Shown here: positions 63,081 to 64,000 of the stretch, one piece after another
How the letters are laid out: each line of letters opens with the position of its first letter
Numbering within the stretch: the stretch's first letter is position 1
Position numbers and translations under genes: made by a program
Source of the DNA: Populus alba
Taxonomy: Eukaryota; Streptophyta; Magnoliopsida; Malpighiales; Salicaceae
NCBI RefSeq assembly: GCF_005239225.2
Contig: NC_133284.1
Span: 48,144,697 to 48,208,696 of the forward strand
Direction of reading: 5' to 3'
Length of the DNA: 64,000 bases
Notes under the pieces: model-generated
Database searches by the model: none
The model's input: only the letters and a program-made list of their open reading frames with translations
What the model was told of the DNA's origin: nothing

Positions 63081-64000
63081 TACATTTTGAAAACTACGAG
63101 AAGCTCTTGGGTCCACCCGTTCTGAAACTTCTTCTAGTGTGTGGAAAGTCAACCGAGGCAATGCTTCATCTTCCTTCCCCATTTGCGTTTCCTTGTCTTC
63201 TCCTTTGATCTCGCCTTCTTCATTATTGACGATTCTTGACCAAGGTTTTCCAACCCTTTATCCCCTATCACTTTTGTCATGTGGCGATGGATTTGAACTG
63301 ATATTGGGTGTATCTTCAAATGACACCCATCCTATCTTGATGAGCTTCAACAACTTGTTCTTGAAACCATAGCACGTTTCAAGACAATGCCCGGGAATAC
63401 CAGCATGGTACTCGCAAGTTCAAACTCGGGGCTTATACCAGATGGGGAATGGTGGTTGTAGTGGTAATGTAGGGATAAGAGCTATTTGTCCAATGCTCAG
63501 TAGTTTGGCATATATGTCTTCAGAGGCATGGGTAATGGCGGTAGTTGTTCTGAAATGTATCTTGGGTTTTGGTCTTTGGTGGTTGTTTTTGGGTGTTTGA
63601 CTAGTCCATTTGCTCGATTAGGGGAAAAAGGTTTGTTAAAGTTTATGTGGGCCACATGGGAGGTAGGTATTTGTGGGTTATATGAATCCGTTATCTTGTC
63701 ATTGGACCCACCTTCAAAGTTGTTAACGGGACCTTTTCAATTTTCTTTCCGAAAAAACCCTTTGTCTCCAATGGCTCAATTATGCGTCCAGCTTTTAATC
63801 CCCTGCTCTATTCTTTCCGCTATGCGTACAACATCATAGAAATGTTGAGATGAGCTACCCATTAAATGCTCATAGTAGGGTGCCTTGAATGTGTTGGCCA
63901 ACAAAGTCACCAATCTCCGTTTCTATCAAAGGGGGTTGCACATGCATGGCCTCGTCCCTCATCTTTGCGCATAAGCCCTTAACTGATTCTTGGCTTCTCT
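63081..64000 (-). pseudogene. gag: Retrotransposon gag remnant of region A (continues past the edge)
   Basis: On the minus strand from the edge: a frame-shifted gag core (FKAPYYEHLMGSSSQHF near 63870, then VVRIAERIEQGIKAGR) that is clearly homologous to element 1's gag (FKAPYFEYLVRSSAQHF), followed by a Cys/His segment (CEYHAGIPGHCLETCYGF near 63400) and FEDTPN. At least one frameshift and a stop (WYKPRV followed by TGA) interrupt it. The Cys/His segment, probably a nucleic-acid-binding part, is the region missing from element 1's gag. Confidence 0.82.

Larger units (their letters stand above)
51087..64000 (-). mobile_element. Tat/Ogre-type retrotransposon complex: LTR - region B - LTR - region A (continues past the edge)
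   Basis: On the minus strand, from right to left: gag remnant and 3' arrays of region A (64000-60438), polypurine tract, LTR (60423-57887), primer site (57883-57866), leader and pol remnant of region B, tandem arrays, polypurine tract, LTR (53385-51087). The single LTR between A and B serves as 3' LTR of A and 5' LTR of B. Such chains arise by unequal recombination between elements. Family identity with element 1 is shown by the same LTR termini, primer site, three-base spacer GAA, polypurine tract and tandem repeats. Confidence 0.85.

Overview
This looks like nuclear DNA of a woody eudicot. A Populus-like (Salicaceae) genome is my best guess, inferred from gene structure and repeat types and not tested by any search. 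Only three protein genes look intact. All have plant-type introns or plant-specific domains. The rest is transposon-derived or decayed sequence. I saw no tRNA gene, rRNA gene, CRISPR array or prokaryotic operon.

Left part. A minus-strand pentatricopeptide-repeat (PPR) gene fills 1-7538. It starts at 7538, I could trace 16 exons in a continuous frame, and it runs off the left edge. Next, at 8012-16625, is a Ty3/gypsy element of Tat/Ogre type ('element 1'). It has a 5'-truncated left LTR, a tRNA-Arg primer site, a gag gene with two stops, no pol, two large tandem-repeat arrays, a polypurine tract and a full right LTR. An ankyrin-repeat exon remnant lies just beyond it.

Middle. 18.6-26.8 kb is a tandem segmental duplication holding two dead ABCB-type (MDR/P-glycoprotein) transporter genes. 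A CCGGGT-rich terminal-inverted-repeat element (18933-19768) sits in the upstream flank of copy 1 only, and copy 2 carries a separate ~0.4 kb insertion. A small intact LEA_2/NDR1-HIN1-like gene follows at 29287-29910 (minus). Then come a tRNA-derived SINE with target-site duplications (31.6-31.8 kb), a heavily mutated chromovirus (Tekay/Del-like) retrotransposon with protease, RT, RNase H and integrase remnants (32.0-39.5 kb), a CACTA-like 5' end inside its left LTR, a low-complexity tandem repeat (40.8-42.3 kb), a second copy of the CCGGGT-rich element, and a Tat-type LTR fragment.

Right part. A complete seven-exon G-type lectin S-receptor-like serine/threonine kinase gene (46103-49577, plus; 820 aa) is followed by LTR fragments. 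From 51087 to the right edge there is minus-strand Tat/Ogre-type sequence of the same family as element 1: LTR, internal region B (pol remnant), LTR, then internal region A (gag remnant, continuing out of the window). A and B share the central LTR. Elements 1, A and B share a peculiar set of tandem repeats next to the polypurine tract, and their LTRs carry long near-perfect palindromes. These shared structures are the most interesting non-genic signals here.
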